A DNA stretch of 64,000 nt from Luteolibacter arcticus (GTDB lineage: Bacteria; Verrucomicrobiota; Verrucomicrobiia; Verrucomicrobiales; Akkermansiaceae), in assembly GCF_025950235.1 (NCBI RefSeq), contig NZ_JAPDDT010000005.1, forward strand, positions 186,001-250,000, in the 5' to 3' direction. Below are positions 43,422 through 51,335 of this stretch, in pieces (the stretch's first letter is position 1; every line of letters begins with the position of its first letter). The translations under genes and the position numbers were made by a program. A model generated the notes under the pieces. That model did no database searches, was not told the DNA's origin, and worked only from the letters and a program-made list of their open reading frames with translations.

Positions 43422-44906
43422 ATGAGAAGCATCATCCACGTTTTGAAAATCTCGCTGCTCGCCGGATGCTTTGCATTGCTCACGGTCACCCCCACTGCCA
43501 CCGCTGCCTACAATGAGAGCGGCGGAGTGGTGGTCATGGAGGCCGAATCCGAACCCCTGCCTGCTCAAGGATGGAAGCAGGCGACAAGCGTTGTGGGCAG
43601 AAGCGACAACGCTTCCATATTTGGGTCATTCTATGGCAGCACTCTCAACAGTTCCAGCACTCCTGGCAAAGGATTGATCTCCTACAAGGTAGTGATAACA
43701 ACCCCCGGTGACTATCAATTGCAATGGCGCTCATTAATATCCTCGTATAATAGCACTGAAGGCACTTTTAATACTTCCACAGAGACAACCGAACATAATG
43801 ATTCATTTGCCCGCATGCTGAATCCAAGTGGAGTCAGCATCACAGCGCAAGAAGTGCCTGGTGGCGCAAACGGTGGTGTCCCGGACAAAATTGGATCAGC
43901 CAGCGAAAATTGGTACAAAGTCTATCGGAATGGTTCGGGCTGGATTTGGGATGCAAAAAATCAGGACAACTATCCCCTCCCTCTCTTTTGGACGCTCGCC
44001 CCAGGCACTTACACCTTCCAAATCAGCGCTCGCTCATCAGGTCATGCGATTGATCGCATCCTGCTGTGGAACCGCAACGGAAGCACTTCATACGGAAACA
44101 AGGTCACAGGTGCAGGCAACACTTCGGCCTCCAACGCCTTGCCTCTCTCTGTCATCACCGGCACCGACACCACGGCTCCAACGATCTCCTCTTTCAGCCC
44201 CGCAGACAACGCAACTGCCGTGGTTTCCGGCGCGAACCTCGTGGCGACATTCAGCGAGAACATCTCCCGCGGCACCGGTAACATCACGGTCAAGAACCTG
44301 ACCGACGCGACGCAAACGACCATCGCCGTCACCGACACCAGCCAAGTGTCGATTTCCGGTGCCGTCCTGACGATTAACCCGACGGCAAACCTTGTGGCCG
44401 GCAAGAACCACGCCATCCAGATCGCCGCGACCGCCATCGACGACACCGCGGGCAACAGCTTCGCCGGGATTACCAATGATACCACCTGGAACTTTGCCAC
44501 TGAGCCTGCCTACGACGCTTGGGCGCGTGGGGCGCTCTTCGATGCCGATGCCAATGGCGACGGCGTGAAGAACGGGCTCGCTTGGATCCTCGGTGCCGCC
44601 AATCCCACTGCCAGCGTGCTCGACAAGCTGCCGACGGTTTCCACGGTCGGCGGCAACATGGTCTTCACCTTTCAGCGCATCCAATCTTCCATCAGCGCCA
44701 CCACCGCGCTTTCGATTGAAGTAGGCACTACCCTCACCTCGTGGCCATCCATTTACACCGTCGGTGCCAACACCGCCGGATCAACCGGCGGCGTGGAGGT
44801 CGCCAAGGACACGCCAACGGCAGGCACGGACAGGGTGAAGCTGACGGTGCTTCAAGCCCCGGACGCTGCGAAATTCGCCCGTCTAAAGGCCGTGCAGACG
44901 CCATGA
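43422..44906 (+). CDS. Secreted carbohydrate-binding protein with Ig-like (Big_5) domain
   Basis: A 494-residue protein with a signal peptide (LKISLLAGCFALLTVTPTATA). Residues ~30-215 form a CBM-like beta sandwich beginning YNESGGVVVMEAESE and ending with HAIDRILLWNRNG, the same module that opens the 1778-residue protein at 63127. Residues ~235-345 are a Big_5 Ig-like domain (APTISSFSPADNATAVVSGANLVATFSE). A phylum-typical tail follows (LFDADANGDGVKNGLAWILGAANP). The first ~600 nt are more AT-rich than the rest, so the gene may be a recombinant. It lies between 28-nt direct repeats. Confidence 0.85.
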   Translation: MRSIIHVLKISLLAGCFALLTVTPTATAAYNESGGVVVMEAESEPLPAQGWKQATSVVGRSDNASIFGSFYGSTLNSSSTPGKGLISYKVVITTPGDYQLQWRSLISSYNSTEGTFNTSTETTEHNDSFARMLNPSGVSITAQEVPGGANGGVPDKIGSASENWYKVYRNGSGWIWDAKNQDNYPLPLFWTLAPGTYTFQISARSSGHAIDRILLWNRNGSTSYGNKVTGAGNTSASNALPLSVITGTDTTAPTISSFSPADNATAVVSGANLVATFSENISRGTGNITVKNLTDATQTTIAVTDTSQVSISGAVLTINPTANLVAGKNHAIQIAATAIDDTAGNSFAGITNDTTWNFATEPAYDAWARGALFDADANGDGVKNGLAWILGAANPTASVLDKLPTVSTVGGNMVFTFQRIQSSISATTALSIEVGTTLTSWPSIYTVGANTAGSTGGVEVAKDTPTAGTDRVKLTVLQAPDAAKFARLKAVQTP

Positions 44907-45394
44907 CCGCCCGCGGAAGCAGCGCGGCGGGAAAATCATCCCGCCAGTGAGGACTGCTGTATCGCCATCGAGCCGTGCCCGCTTGAACCGCGGCACTTCT
45001 CCCGCCGCAGCTTCGAGGACAGTTGGGGATTCCGCTGCGGGTGACGAGTGAGGCTGCTCCACCGCCACTTTGCGAAGGGACAGGCATTTTAACGCGCTAT
45101 AACTTGGCTTGATCGTGCCTTTCAGGCCATCAGGGCGTTTGTTGAAATGCTCGTCCTGACCCCTTTCATTTCCGGAGGCCGAAGGCGCGTTCTGGAACTC
45201 CGCTCCTCCGTTAAGGTCTACCATACCGGCGGAGCGGAGTTTGAGAGTTTTAGGGATTCAAGGCTGCCGAAACCGCTTTGGGGACGATGCGGATGATGCG
45301 CCGCGCAGGCTGGTCCAACCAAGAAGAGTAAGGAACATGTTACGATGCGGGGACCGACCCCAGACCCATCCTTGCCAAGCGAAGCGATGGCCGC
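44907..45394. other. 488-bp intergenic stretch with hairpin and repeat copies, no gene seen
   Basis: A GGCGGG/CCCGCC hairpin at 44926-44945 follows the carbohydrate-binding gene by 20 nt but has no T-run. The second copy of the 28-nt repeat is at 45140-45167. The second copy of the 32-nt repeat is at 45366-45397, overlapping the last codon of the methyltransferase gene by 3 nt. A GGGGACCGACCCC palindrome is at 45350-45362. No convincing coding frame was seen. The gap forms the junction between the restriction-relic segment and the AT-rich operon. Confidence 0.6.
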
Positions 45395-46528
45395 TCAGCC
45401 ACCCGCAAGAGAACAACTCCGTTTGAGCGAGCTTTCTTCCACCCCTTCCGCTTCCGGAAGCGAACGGATGAAGTCTTTCACCTTCTCTAGGGTGGTGTAC
45501 TGAGCGCCAGTTCCTCCGTAGCAATTTCTAAATGAGTTCCAAGCCTCAGAAATGGCAGAAAAGACAGCTTGGGCGGTGCTCATTTCTCCGCAGGCGACTA
45601 CCATGACGCACGAGGTGAACTGTAATCCTTTGGCATCGGCGATAAAGACAACCTTCTCTTTCGAAGGGCGGCCCACTCGGGGGAAAACAATCAAACTCCC
45701 TTCGTACTCTTTATAAGGAAGGGCCGCGGAGAGTCGTGCAAAGCGGCCCACGATTTTTCCATCTTTAAGATTTGTTGTATGGATCAGTAAATGGCCGCGA
45801 CGACCTCGACAGTCTGCATTTTTATATGACACGTGATCGAAACAGCCTCGACTTAATTGTAAGGCTGCTGACGCGTCCGGCACTACTTCAAGAGGTTTAG
45901 CGGTCTTCGCATGAATCTTTGGGCGTCTGTTGAAAATTTTAACTGTTATGCAGCGGACTTGGCAACCGTGGAATCGCTCAGCAACGTGATCCTCGAGAAT
46001 ATCTAGATCAAAGGTTTTTCCAATGGCCGACCACAAGGCGGCATCTCGTTTTGAATGGACGACTCCATGAGGAAGAATAGCCAGAATAGCTCCGCCCTTT
46101 CTAAGGAATCTTAGCGCGTAGGAAATGAATGCCAAGGCAATGGAGCACCGGTAAACAGCCCCCTGAAAAGGAATAGAAAGGCAAGGATGCGCCTTTAGTG
46201 AAAAGGGGGGATTAAGCAGGATCAGATCACTCTGGTAAGCTGCTTTAGCAGCCCCATCTTGTTTTGGAGCCCACTCCAAGAAATTTTCGCAGATCCAAGT
46301 CCCACTTGTAGGATTCGTCTTCAGCGAGCAGACCATTTTGGGGTCTCGATCAATTCCCAGTAACTCTGCTTCTGGCCAGATCTTCTTCGCTTCTAGAAGT
46401 AATGCTCCTTTGCCGACAGCAAAGTCGGCAATGCGTTTTACTTTTTTTAGCGGAACCTCCTCAATCAAACGGCAGATCAGAGATTCCGGTGTGAAGTATT
46501 GGTCAAAGGTTGAAGAGCCTTGATTCAT
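45395..46528 (-). CDS. N6-adenine-type DNA methyltransferase (last gene of the putative conflict operon)
   Basis: A 377-residue class I methyltransferase: SAM motif I IADFAVGKGALLLEA (33-47), the acidic GIDRD (58-62) and the catalytic NPPF (106-109), characteristic of N6-adenine (or N4-cytosine) DNA methylases. DQYFTPESLICRLI at the N-terminus is the YTP motif of N6-MTases. A C-terminal ~150-residue region may bind DNA. The start overlaps the end of the 311-residue gene by 26 nt, making it the fourth gene of a tightly packed unit. It is shorter than type I HsdM and lacks a restriction partner nearby. It may modify DNA for self-recognition or act as an effector. Confidence 0.85.
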   Translation of the reverse strand: MNQGSSTFDQYFTPESLICRLIEEVPLKKVKRIADFAVGKGALLLEAKKIWPEAELLGIDRDPKMVCSLKTNPTSGTWICENFLEWAPKQDGAAKAAYQSDLILLNPPFSLKAHPCLSIPFQGAVYRCSIALAFISYALRFLRKGGAILAILPHGVVHSKRDAALWSAIGKTFDLDILEDHVAERFHGCQVRCITVKIFNRRPKIHAKTAKPLEVVPDASAALQLSRGCFDHVSYKNADCRGRRGHLLIHTTNLKDGKIVGRFARLSAALPYKEYEGSLIVFPRVGRPSKEKVVFIADAKGLQFTSCVMVVACGEMSTAQAVFSAISEAWNSFRNCYGGTGAQYTTLEKVKDFIRSLPEAEGVEESSLKRSCSLAGG

Positions 46529-47438
46529 CGTAAAATCTCCTGAGGTCGTAAAGATGAACTCTTCTGCACCCTTCGCTGCGGCCAGGGCTCGGAATTGGAA
46601 AGTCGTAGATTAGACCAATCCGTTTATTGCTAACTATGTAATATAAAACTGCACCCAGTGCGTGTGGACGAGTCCCCAACAGAGCTACCTTCAATTCTCG
46701 GCCACTGGTGGCTCTTGCGACGGAATCGAGCACCATAATCGCGGCGAAAGGACAGCTCGCTTTAGCGCATCGAATAGGACGTCCGCCTCTTAAGCTATCG
46801 AGCACTCTTCTGTTCCCCAAGTAAGCATATTGGGCAAATTCAGGGATAAATGCAGGCACTCCGATCACGGGGGTCACTAGCTCTTCTGGCACATCTGTCA
46901 CTCGCATCACGTGCGAAACTCTTGGACCCTCAAATCCCATGAAAACTAGCAATTCGGCCGCTTCTTCAAAGTCCGAGTCCAAACTAACGAAACCGGGAAT
47001 CGCGCGAACTCCCGCAACTCTATCACTCAATGAAAATTCTTCCATTGTAGGCTCAGCATATTCCAAAGGCTCCGAATAAACAGCCTGAATAGGTATCCCT
47101 TCTTTGAGGCAGTATTTAACCAGAATTGCCCAGGTGGAATAGGCTAACGTTGTGACATCGATTACGACACCCTTAGTAGTTCCTTGAATCTGATTCAAAA
47201 AACTTGCTATTTCTTCAGAGCGCCGAAGAGAGAAATCCAAACCATTCCAATTTATGGTCGGAGAAGCGTGCCCGCCGGCTTCAGTGATAATTATGATATC
47301 CTCTGGAGCAATGGATGCATTTCTCCACCAAGAATGCCGATCTTCAGTATTGGAATCGTTAGTGACCAGCAAGGCCCCCCCGAGATCTACTTGATCTGGT
47401 TCCCATTCAAAGGAGTATCGCGGGATATTTATCATCAT
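46503..47438 (-). CDS. Unknown protein of the putative conflict operon
   Basis: A 311-residue protein that I do not recognise. Its pattern suggests two Rossmann-like halves: VVIDVTTLAYSTWAILVKYCLKEGIPIQAVYSEP (~90-125) and LKVALLGTRPHALGAVLYYIVSNKRIGLIYDFP (~250-285), with a GFVSLDSDFEEAAELLVFMGFEGPRV segment between them and a GRSEGCRRVHLYDL ending. There is no signal peptide or membrane segment. It overlaps the ATPase gene by 4 nt (ATGA) and the methyltransferase gene by 26 nt, so it is translated with both. It could be a sensor, an adaptor or an enzyme of unknown chemistry. It is AT-rich like its operon neighbours. Confidence 0.85.
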   Translation of the reverse strand: MMINIPRYSFEWEPDQVDLGGALLVTNDSNTEDRHSWWRNASIAPEDIIIITEAGGHASPTINWNGLDFSLRRSEEIASFLNQIQGTTKGVVIDVTTLAYSTWAILVKYCLKEGIPIQAVYSEPLEYAEPTMEEFSLSDRVAGVRAIPGFVSLDSDFEEAAELLVFMGFEGPRVSHVMRVTDVPEELVTPVIGVPAFIPEFAQYAYLGNRRVLDSLRGGRPIRCAKASCPFAAIMVLDSVARATSGRELKVALLGTRPHALGAVLYYIVSNKRIGLIYDFPIPSPGRSEGCRRVHLYDLRRFYDESRLFNL

Positions 47439-49255
47439 TCAGCACTGAAAAAATCCGATTGAAGGGAGTCGTCTACACCACCCAAACGCAGGCGGGACTC
47501 AATCACTTTGATTCCTCGTTCAGTATCTTGTGCTAACACCTGAATCTCATCAGCGTAAATGTCGATACACCTCTTCTTTCGATGACTTATTCCCAAAAAT
47601 GGAGAAAGGATGGGGTGGATCCGGTATTCTTGTGTCATGGGCACATGACTGCCACTACGCTTGGTAATCGGGGCTTCGATGAAGAGTCCCTCCCGAATGC
47701 ACTCCCTAACCAGGAAAAGGCTGTCTTCAATGCGTGCTGGGGGCCGTGGATCTCTAATTCTGAAAGTCGTCACCTCTGGTCGACGACCATGAACTCCCCT
47801 AGCAAGATTTTCCAGAACCCTTCCTATTCCAATAACAATTCCTTTAATGGCCGGTCCATGAAGAGCACCGTCAGTCGCGTTCTCAAGTGCCCGTCTGCCC
47901 ACTCTCTGAGCAGCAATGCTTTGCGCTTCTGCTGCAATGAATTCAGATGTAGGGTCCCTACGGTACTGTTCCGAGACAGATTCGTATACCAGCTCTAAAA
48001 AGTACCTGATGTTAGCGCCAGCGAGGTCAGCTAATGTGTGAATTCCAGGGTACAATTTTTTTACACCATCTGCATTTTTCTTTGCTTTTGAGTCACTTAG
48101 GACAATAGCATAAGAATAATTTCCGAATCTAATTTTCAAGCTGCGATCGTCGGAAAACCATCGCTGAATTAATTCTAGGAGTTCTTGTCCTCTAAACTCC
48201 GACTCAAGCAGCAGAAAGCGCTTCTGAAGAAGAGAAAGCTCCCCTTCGCGCTGCAGGCCTGCAAAAACATTTTCAAGCCTCACTTTTATTGAGGTCTCTA
48301 CACTACGATCGTATTCCTCCTCTAACGAAAGCGATTCAAATAGCTCCGCAATTGATTTCCCTGAAGGAATTCGGCCTTGGAGTCGAAGCTCAAGTACTCG
48401 TAACGAGAAGTCTCTAAATTGCTGTTTGGTAAAAATTTCCGAAATTCTCAACTGCACATAATCGGCTAGGTGACTTATTCTTTGATCTTTAGCCAGAACA
48501 TCCCGAGTTTTCAGTCCATAGTCCTTCAGCCCTATTTTCACAACAAAGGCCGGAGTACAATGTTTAATGATGGTGTTTACAATTCGCTGCTGCCTTTCGT
48601 CGAAGTTTTCGTACTCGTCAAAAATGTAAATAATTCGGCTGAACCCTAGTAGTTGTTTAGCGATCGAAGAAAGCTCTCGGATTGGCTCCAGAAGAATGGA
48701 AAGAGGTATTCCATCCAATGCCTGAATGTCATTGAGCGCATTCTCCAAATCGACAAGCGCTCGGCGTAGTATCTCAATGGTAATTTTTAAATTACAGGGT
48801 TCGGGCTCCTGAGGAGTGATTCTGAGTAATTCGATGACTGAAGAATAATCCTGTTCTTCGCTGGAAGGATTTTTGCATTCTTTTATCTCCAGAATGAGCC
48901 GGCAGCAGATTGAGAGATTCAGATAGTGAGAGAAAATTTTGTCCCATTGGGAATCTGGAACTCCCGCTCCTGAAAATGCGCTTGTCTTTCCTGAGTCGAC
49001 GCGCTCGTAAACTGCTAGTAGGTCATTGTTGTGCTTAGAATCTGCCTCGCCGCGCGCTAGGCGGGTCATGCCTAGTAGGGCGGTAGTTTTCCCCGATCCG
49101 CGCGCCCCGATCAGCATGCACGGCCGCGCACTCGACAAATCATCAAAGTAGGAAGGTGGCGCAAAGACCTGTGTGAGGTCTGCTGTGGTCCATTCATACT
49201 TGAATCCGCCGAGCCGATCCTTTAACAATTCCACAAATTTGCGATCAAAGCTCAT
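47435..49255 (-). CDS. ORC/AAA-type P-loop ATPase of the putative conflict operon
   Basis: A 606-residue cytosolic protein starting at ATG 49255, where TAATG couples it to the preceding stop (the frame from 49300 lies inside the upstream gene). Walker A is GARGSGKTT (50-58) and Walker B is IIYIFDEYE (208-216). Sensor-like and arginine-rich segments follow, then a large helical region (~260-420). The last ~110 residues contain a winged-helix-like part (LVRECIREGLFIEAPITKRSG ... EYRIHPIL). This resembles ORC/CDC6-like ATPases found in predicted conflict systems. It may sense invading DNA or gate the activity of the partner enzymes. Confidence 0.85.
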   Translation of the reverse strand: MSFDRKFVELLKDRLGGFKYEWTTADLTQVFAPPSYFDDLSSARPCMLIGARGSGKTTALLGMTRLARGEADSKHNNDLLAVYERVDSGKTSAFSGAGVPDSQWDKIFSHYLNLSICCRLILEIKECKNPSSEEQDYSSVIELLRITPQEPEPCNLKITIEILRRALVDLENALNDIQALDGIPLSILLEPIRELSSIAKQLLGFSRIIYIFDEYENFDERQQRIVNTIIKHCTPAFVVKIGLKDYGLKTRDVLAKDQRISHLADYVQLRISEIFTKQQFRDFSLRVLELRLQGRIPSGKSIAELFESLSLEEEYDRSVETSIKVRLENVFAGLQREGELSLLQKRFLLLESEFRGQELLELIQRWFSDDRSLKIRFGNYSYAIVLSDSKAKKNADGVKKLYPGIHTLADLAGANIRYFLELVYESVSEQYRRDPTSEFIAAEAQSIAAQRVGRRALENATDGALHGPAIKGIVIGIGRVLENLARGVHGRRPEVTTFRIRDPRPPARIEDSLFLVRECIREGLFIEAPITKRSGSHVPMTQEYRIHPILSPFLGISHRKKRCIDIYADEIQVLAQDTERGIKVIESRLRLGGVDDSLQSDFFSAE

Positions 49256-50130
49256 TAGGCACGTTTCATTAGTGGTTTCCACGTGAGGGACTCGTCCCAA
49301 AGAATTTGGATGGATGCGTCAGGTACATTATTCCATAATCCTATTGTTAGGCCTAAATTATGGAATCCACCTTTAAACCTAGGGTCCGAAAATGCAGCCC
49401 GAGCGTAGGTGTTGTTCAAAAATTCATCCAACTGAGATTGGCTAAAGGCGTTCTTCCAAATCCTTGAGTCGGCTTGTAATGCGGAGTATTCCGGTCCCAT
49501 GGTATAAACTGGAATGACATTTAGCCCGACGCAGCTCCGGGCTCGTTGCAGGCCGTATGACGTCGCAACCAAAGGGCAATAGTAGGCTCCGTAGCCGCCA
49601 CTGTTAGCGAACAAATCTTCCAAACTCTGACCGGAGAGTTGATGCTTCCGCTTCCAATGCTTAATGATTTGCTCTCCAGAGCCCAAAAAATCATCCACCA
49701 AGAGCAACGGGAAATCGTTGTTATACCTTGCCGCAATAACTTCCTCTGGCCGAAGAATCCGCGTCTCTGGAATGCCTGCGAGTTGCCGTGCCCAACGTGC
49801 AAAAGTGTATCCACTGTCAGTATCGTTCGGATTTTCACCTGTTACACGCGACACCACGACACGTCCCAAAAAATCCCACCACTTAGTGGCGATAGTGTCT
49901 GCATTGGTAGCTGCTTTCGCTATATGACTGCTAAGCGAATGAAACGCATCGAGGAACATTGATTCGCCGTGCGCTTGGCTAATATAGATATATCGAGATG
50001 CTAGGTGTTGAGCCAAAGGGAGTTCATCTCGTCGAAAATTGCTGAGCCAACCGTCCAAATCACATTTAGGTTGACCTGGAAGGTGGCCAACTTTGATCAG
50101 GCTTTTAACCGAGTCAACAGATGTGAGCAT
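49255..50130 (-). CDS. Phosphoribosyltransferase-like protein (first gene of the putative conflict operon)
   Basis: A 291-residue protein. LLLVDDFLGSGEQ (142-154) matches the PRPP-binding loop of type I phosphoribosyltransferases (hhhhDDhhxTGxT), with Ser replacing the usual Thr. The N-terminal ~130 residues are helical and the last ~100 contain a VIPVYTMGPEYSAL strand-turn block. The usual PRTase hood for purines or pyrimidines is not recognisable, so the acceptor is unknown. Its stop overlaps the ATPase start by one nt (TAATG). It resembles the PRTase-CE class that, from memory, accompanies ORC/CDC6-like ATPases in predicted conflict systems. Confidence 0.8.
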   Translation of the reverse strand: MLTSVDSVKSLIKVGHLPGQPKCDLDGWLSNFRRDELPLAQHLASRYIYISQAHGESMFLDAFHSLSSHIAKAATNADTIATKWWDFLGRVVVSRVTGENPNDTDSGYTFARWARQLAGIPETRILRPEEVIAARYNNDFPLLLVDDFLGSGEQIIKHWKRKHQLSGQSLEDLFANSGGYGAYYCPLVATSYGLQRARSCVGLNVIPVYTMGPEYSALQADSRIWKNAFSQSQLDEFLNNTYARAAFSDPRFKGGFHNLGLTIGLWNNVPDASIQILWDESLTWKPLMKRA

Positions 50131-50200
50131 TAGTGATGTGAACTATGTCCACTAGCGCAACGAGCATCTCTTCCGCTTGTTAAGCTAGCTATTGACTTGG

Positions 50201-50230
50201 AAAAAGTCGGCGGCCTTTTCACGGGCCGCC
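50201..50230 (-). terminator. Hairpin downstream of the nrdA-tail copy
   Basis: On the minus strand GGCGGCC (50230-50224) pairs with GGCCGCC (50215-50209) over an 8-nt loop, followed by GACTTTTT (to 50201). It sits 20 nt past the end of the nrdA-tail copy, as the true nrdA terminator sits 10 nt past nrdA, so it may be a remnant of a transferred nrdA terminator region. It also separates that copy from the AT-rich operon. Confidence 0.7.
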
Positions 50231-50250
50231 TGTTTCAGGAGAAACGGATA

Positions 50251-50412
50251 TCACTGGCAGGCTTCGCAGGTCCCGCCGTTCATCGTGGCTTCGATGCTGC
50301 ACGCGTTTTTCTCGGCGGCGGTGAAGGCGGTTTTTTCGGTGGTGTGGGCTATGTGGCCGCGTTGCTCCTTTTTGACGTCGATGGTGGCTTTCTCGATGTT
50401 CGAGGCGAAGAG
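50251..50412 (-). pseudogene. Diverged copy of the nrdA 3' end
   Basis: On the minus strand ASNIEKATIDVKKEQRGH... to CEACQ stop repeats the last 51 residues of the nrdA product at 51336 with 7 substitutions, including the C-terminal Cys pair (CEACQ) that re-reduces the active site. Nucleotide similarity extends from ~50250 to ~50412, where it ends at a copy of the four-helix-bundle element terminus. No start signal or upstream nrdA part is present. Keeping the frame and the tail is what an attachment-type duplication at the end of nrdA would leave. Confidence 0.85.
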
Positions 50413-50413
50413 G

Positions 50414-50431
50414 GTGCCGCGTGATCGGTGG
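50414..50431 (+). repeat. 18-bp terminus shared with the four-helix-bundle element
   Basis: GTGCCGCGTGATCGGTGG, one base different from 54687-54704 and from the reverse complement of 41271-41288. It abuts the breakpoint of the nrdA-tail copy at 50412 and has the same orientation (host side left) as the left end of the element between nrdA and nrdB. No second, inverted end follows it within this gap. Confidence 0.75.
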
Positions 50432-50480
50432 TGAGTGCTCAGTGGAGGAACCATGGGGCGGGATGGGATTGGGAGTCTGG

Positions 50481-51284
50481 CTATCGAGGGATGAAGATTA
50501 CCGGTGCGCTTGGGTCGGAAGATAGACCGGCAGCGGCCAGTTGGTCAGTGTCAAACTGTGCCATTTGCAAGTCGATGGGGATCAGTCCTTCATGCGTCCG
50601 GATAAAATTGTCCGGTTTCGCATCGACGATGACCACGCCATCCTCGGGGCGGTACCATCCGAAGTAGGATGAGGGGACGGCACGGAAGCCTTCCCCGGTG
50701 AGAAGGTCGTGAATGGATTCGTTCGTGGCGAGGCCTTCCTTGGCGTACCAACGCTGGGAGATCACTAGCGAGGGTTGCCCTGGCGGCTGGCCGATGATCA
50801 TGCTGGGCTTGTCCGAGACCGTGATGCCCTCAAGGCGGATGTCGCTGGCGAAGACCTCGATGTGAAGTGCCATGCGCTTCAGGTATTCCGCCGGGGTGGC
50901 ATTCCGGCGGTCCAGGGTGCCACTCGACGCGGTGGGGATCTGCCCGTAAATGCCCGGCCACGTCCGCTTCACCGCCCTTCCATCCGCTGGACGATAGAAT
51001 ACCTCGTGCTCGCTGGTGCTATTCGAGACCAGGTCCAGCGAGTCCACCTCCGCGGCGAGAATCAACTGTCCTTCTTCGCCGGCCCAGTTCTCAAGATTTC
51101 GGATCTCGACTCCGAAAGGTGCTGGATCACCTGAGCCCGCACGGTCTCCACAGGCAATCGCTTCAGCGGCGCGCTCGAAAGCGCGTTGCTGATCGCGACG
51201 AGCTTGGGTGACGGCTGCCTGACTTTCATGGTCAGGACGATGCCCGCCATCGCTTGGGCTGTCAATGGGAGAGGCCGGAGGCAT
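50481..51284 (-). CDS. Kinase-like protein of polyvalent-protein type
   Basis: A 267-residue protein. An N-terminal helical, charged stretch (~1-60) is followed by a kinase-like small lobe (EHEVFYRPADGRAVKRTWPGIYGQIP, Lys in AVKRT). After a middle region comes VVIVDAKPDNFIRTHEGLIPIDLQM, where the D-x-x-x-x-N and later Asp match the metal- and catalytic-loop residues of the kinase domain seen in phage and plasmid polyvalent proteins. It lies between the nrdA-tail copy and nrdA, just after the nrdA terminator. Its solitary position is unusual, because such domains are normally part of giant mobile-element proteins. Activity is inference. Confidence 0.6.
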   Translation of the reverse strand: MPPASPIDSPSDGGHRPDHESQAAVTQARRDQQRAFERAAEAIACGDRAGSGDPAPFGVEIRNLENWAGEEGQLILAAEVDSLDLVSNSTSEHEVFYRPADGRAVKRTWPGIYGQIPTASSGTLDRRNATPAEYLKRMALHIEVFASDIRLEGITVSDKPSMIIGQPPGQPSLVISQRWYAKEGLATNESIHDLLTGEGFRAVPSSYFGWYRPEDGVVIVDAKPDNFIRTHEGLIPIDLQMAQFDTDQLAAAGLSSDPSAPVIFIPR

Positions 51285-51294
51285 GGGGCTCGAA

Positions 51295-51326
51295 ACAGAA
51301 AGGGCGGCTCCGGTGAGGAGCCGCCC
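51295..51326 (-). terminator. nrdA terminator hairpin
   Basis: On the minus strand a perfect 10-bp stem (GGGCGGCTCC / GGAGCCGCCC, 51326-51302) with a 5-nt loop starts 10 nt after the nrdA stop and is followed by TTTCTG. It should end the nrdB-nrdA transcript before the kinase-like gene. Confidence 0.8.
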
Positions 51327-51335
51327 CTGGAAGGA

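Noticed and set aside
47582..47998. Plus-strand frame of 138 codons opposite the ATPase
   Set aside because: Antisense of the ATPase gene C-terminal part; no ribosome-binding site or motif.
50251..50454. 67-codon frame as a functional small glutaredoxin-like gene
   Set aside because: 51 of its 67 residues are the copied nrdA tail; the first residues derive from the repeat terminus, so a relic is the simpler reading.
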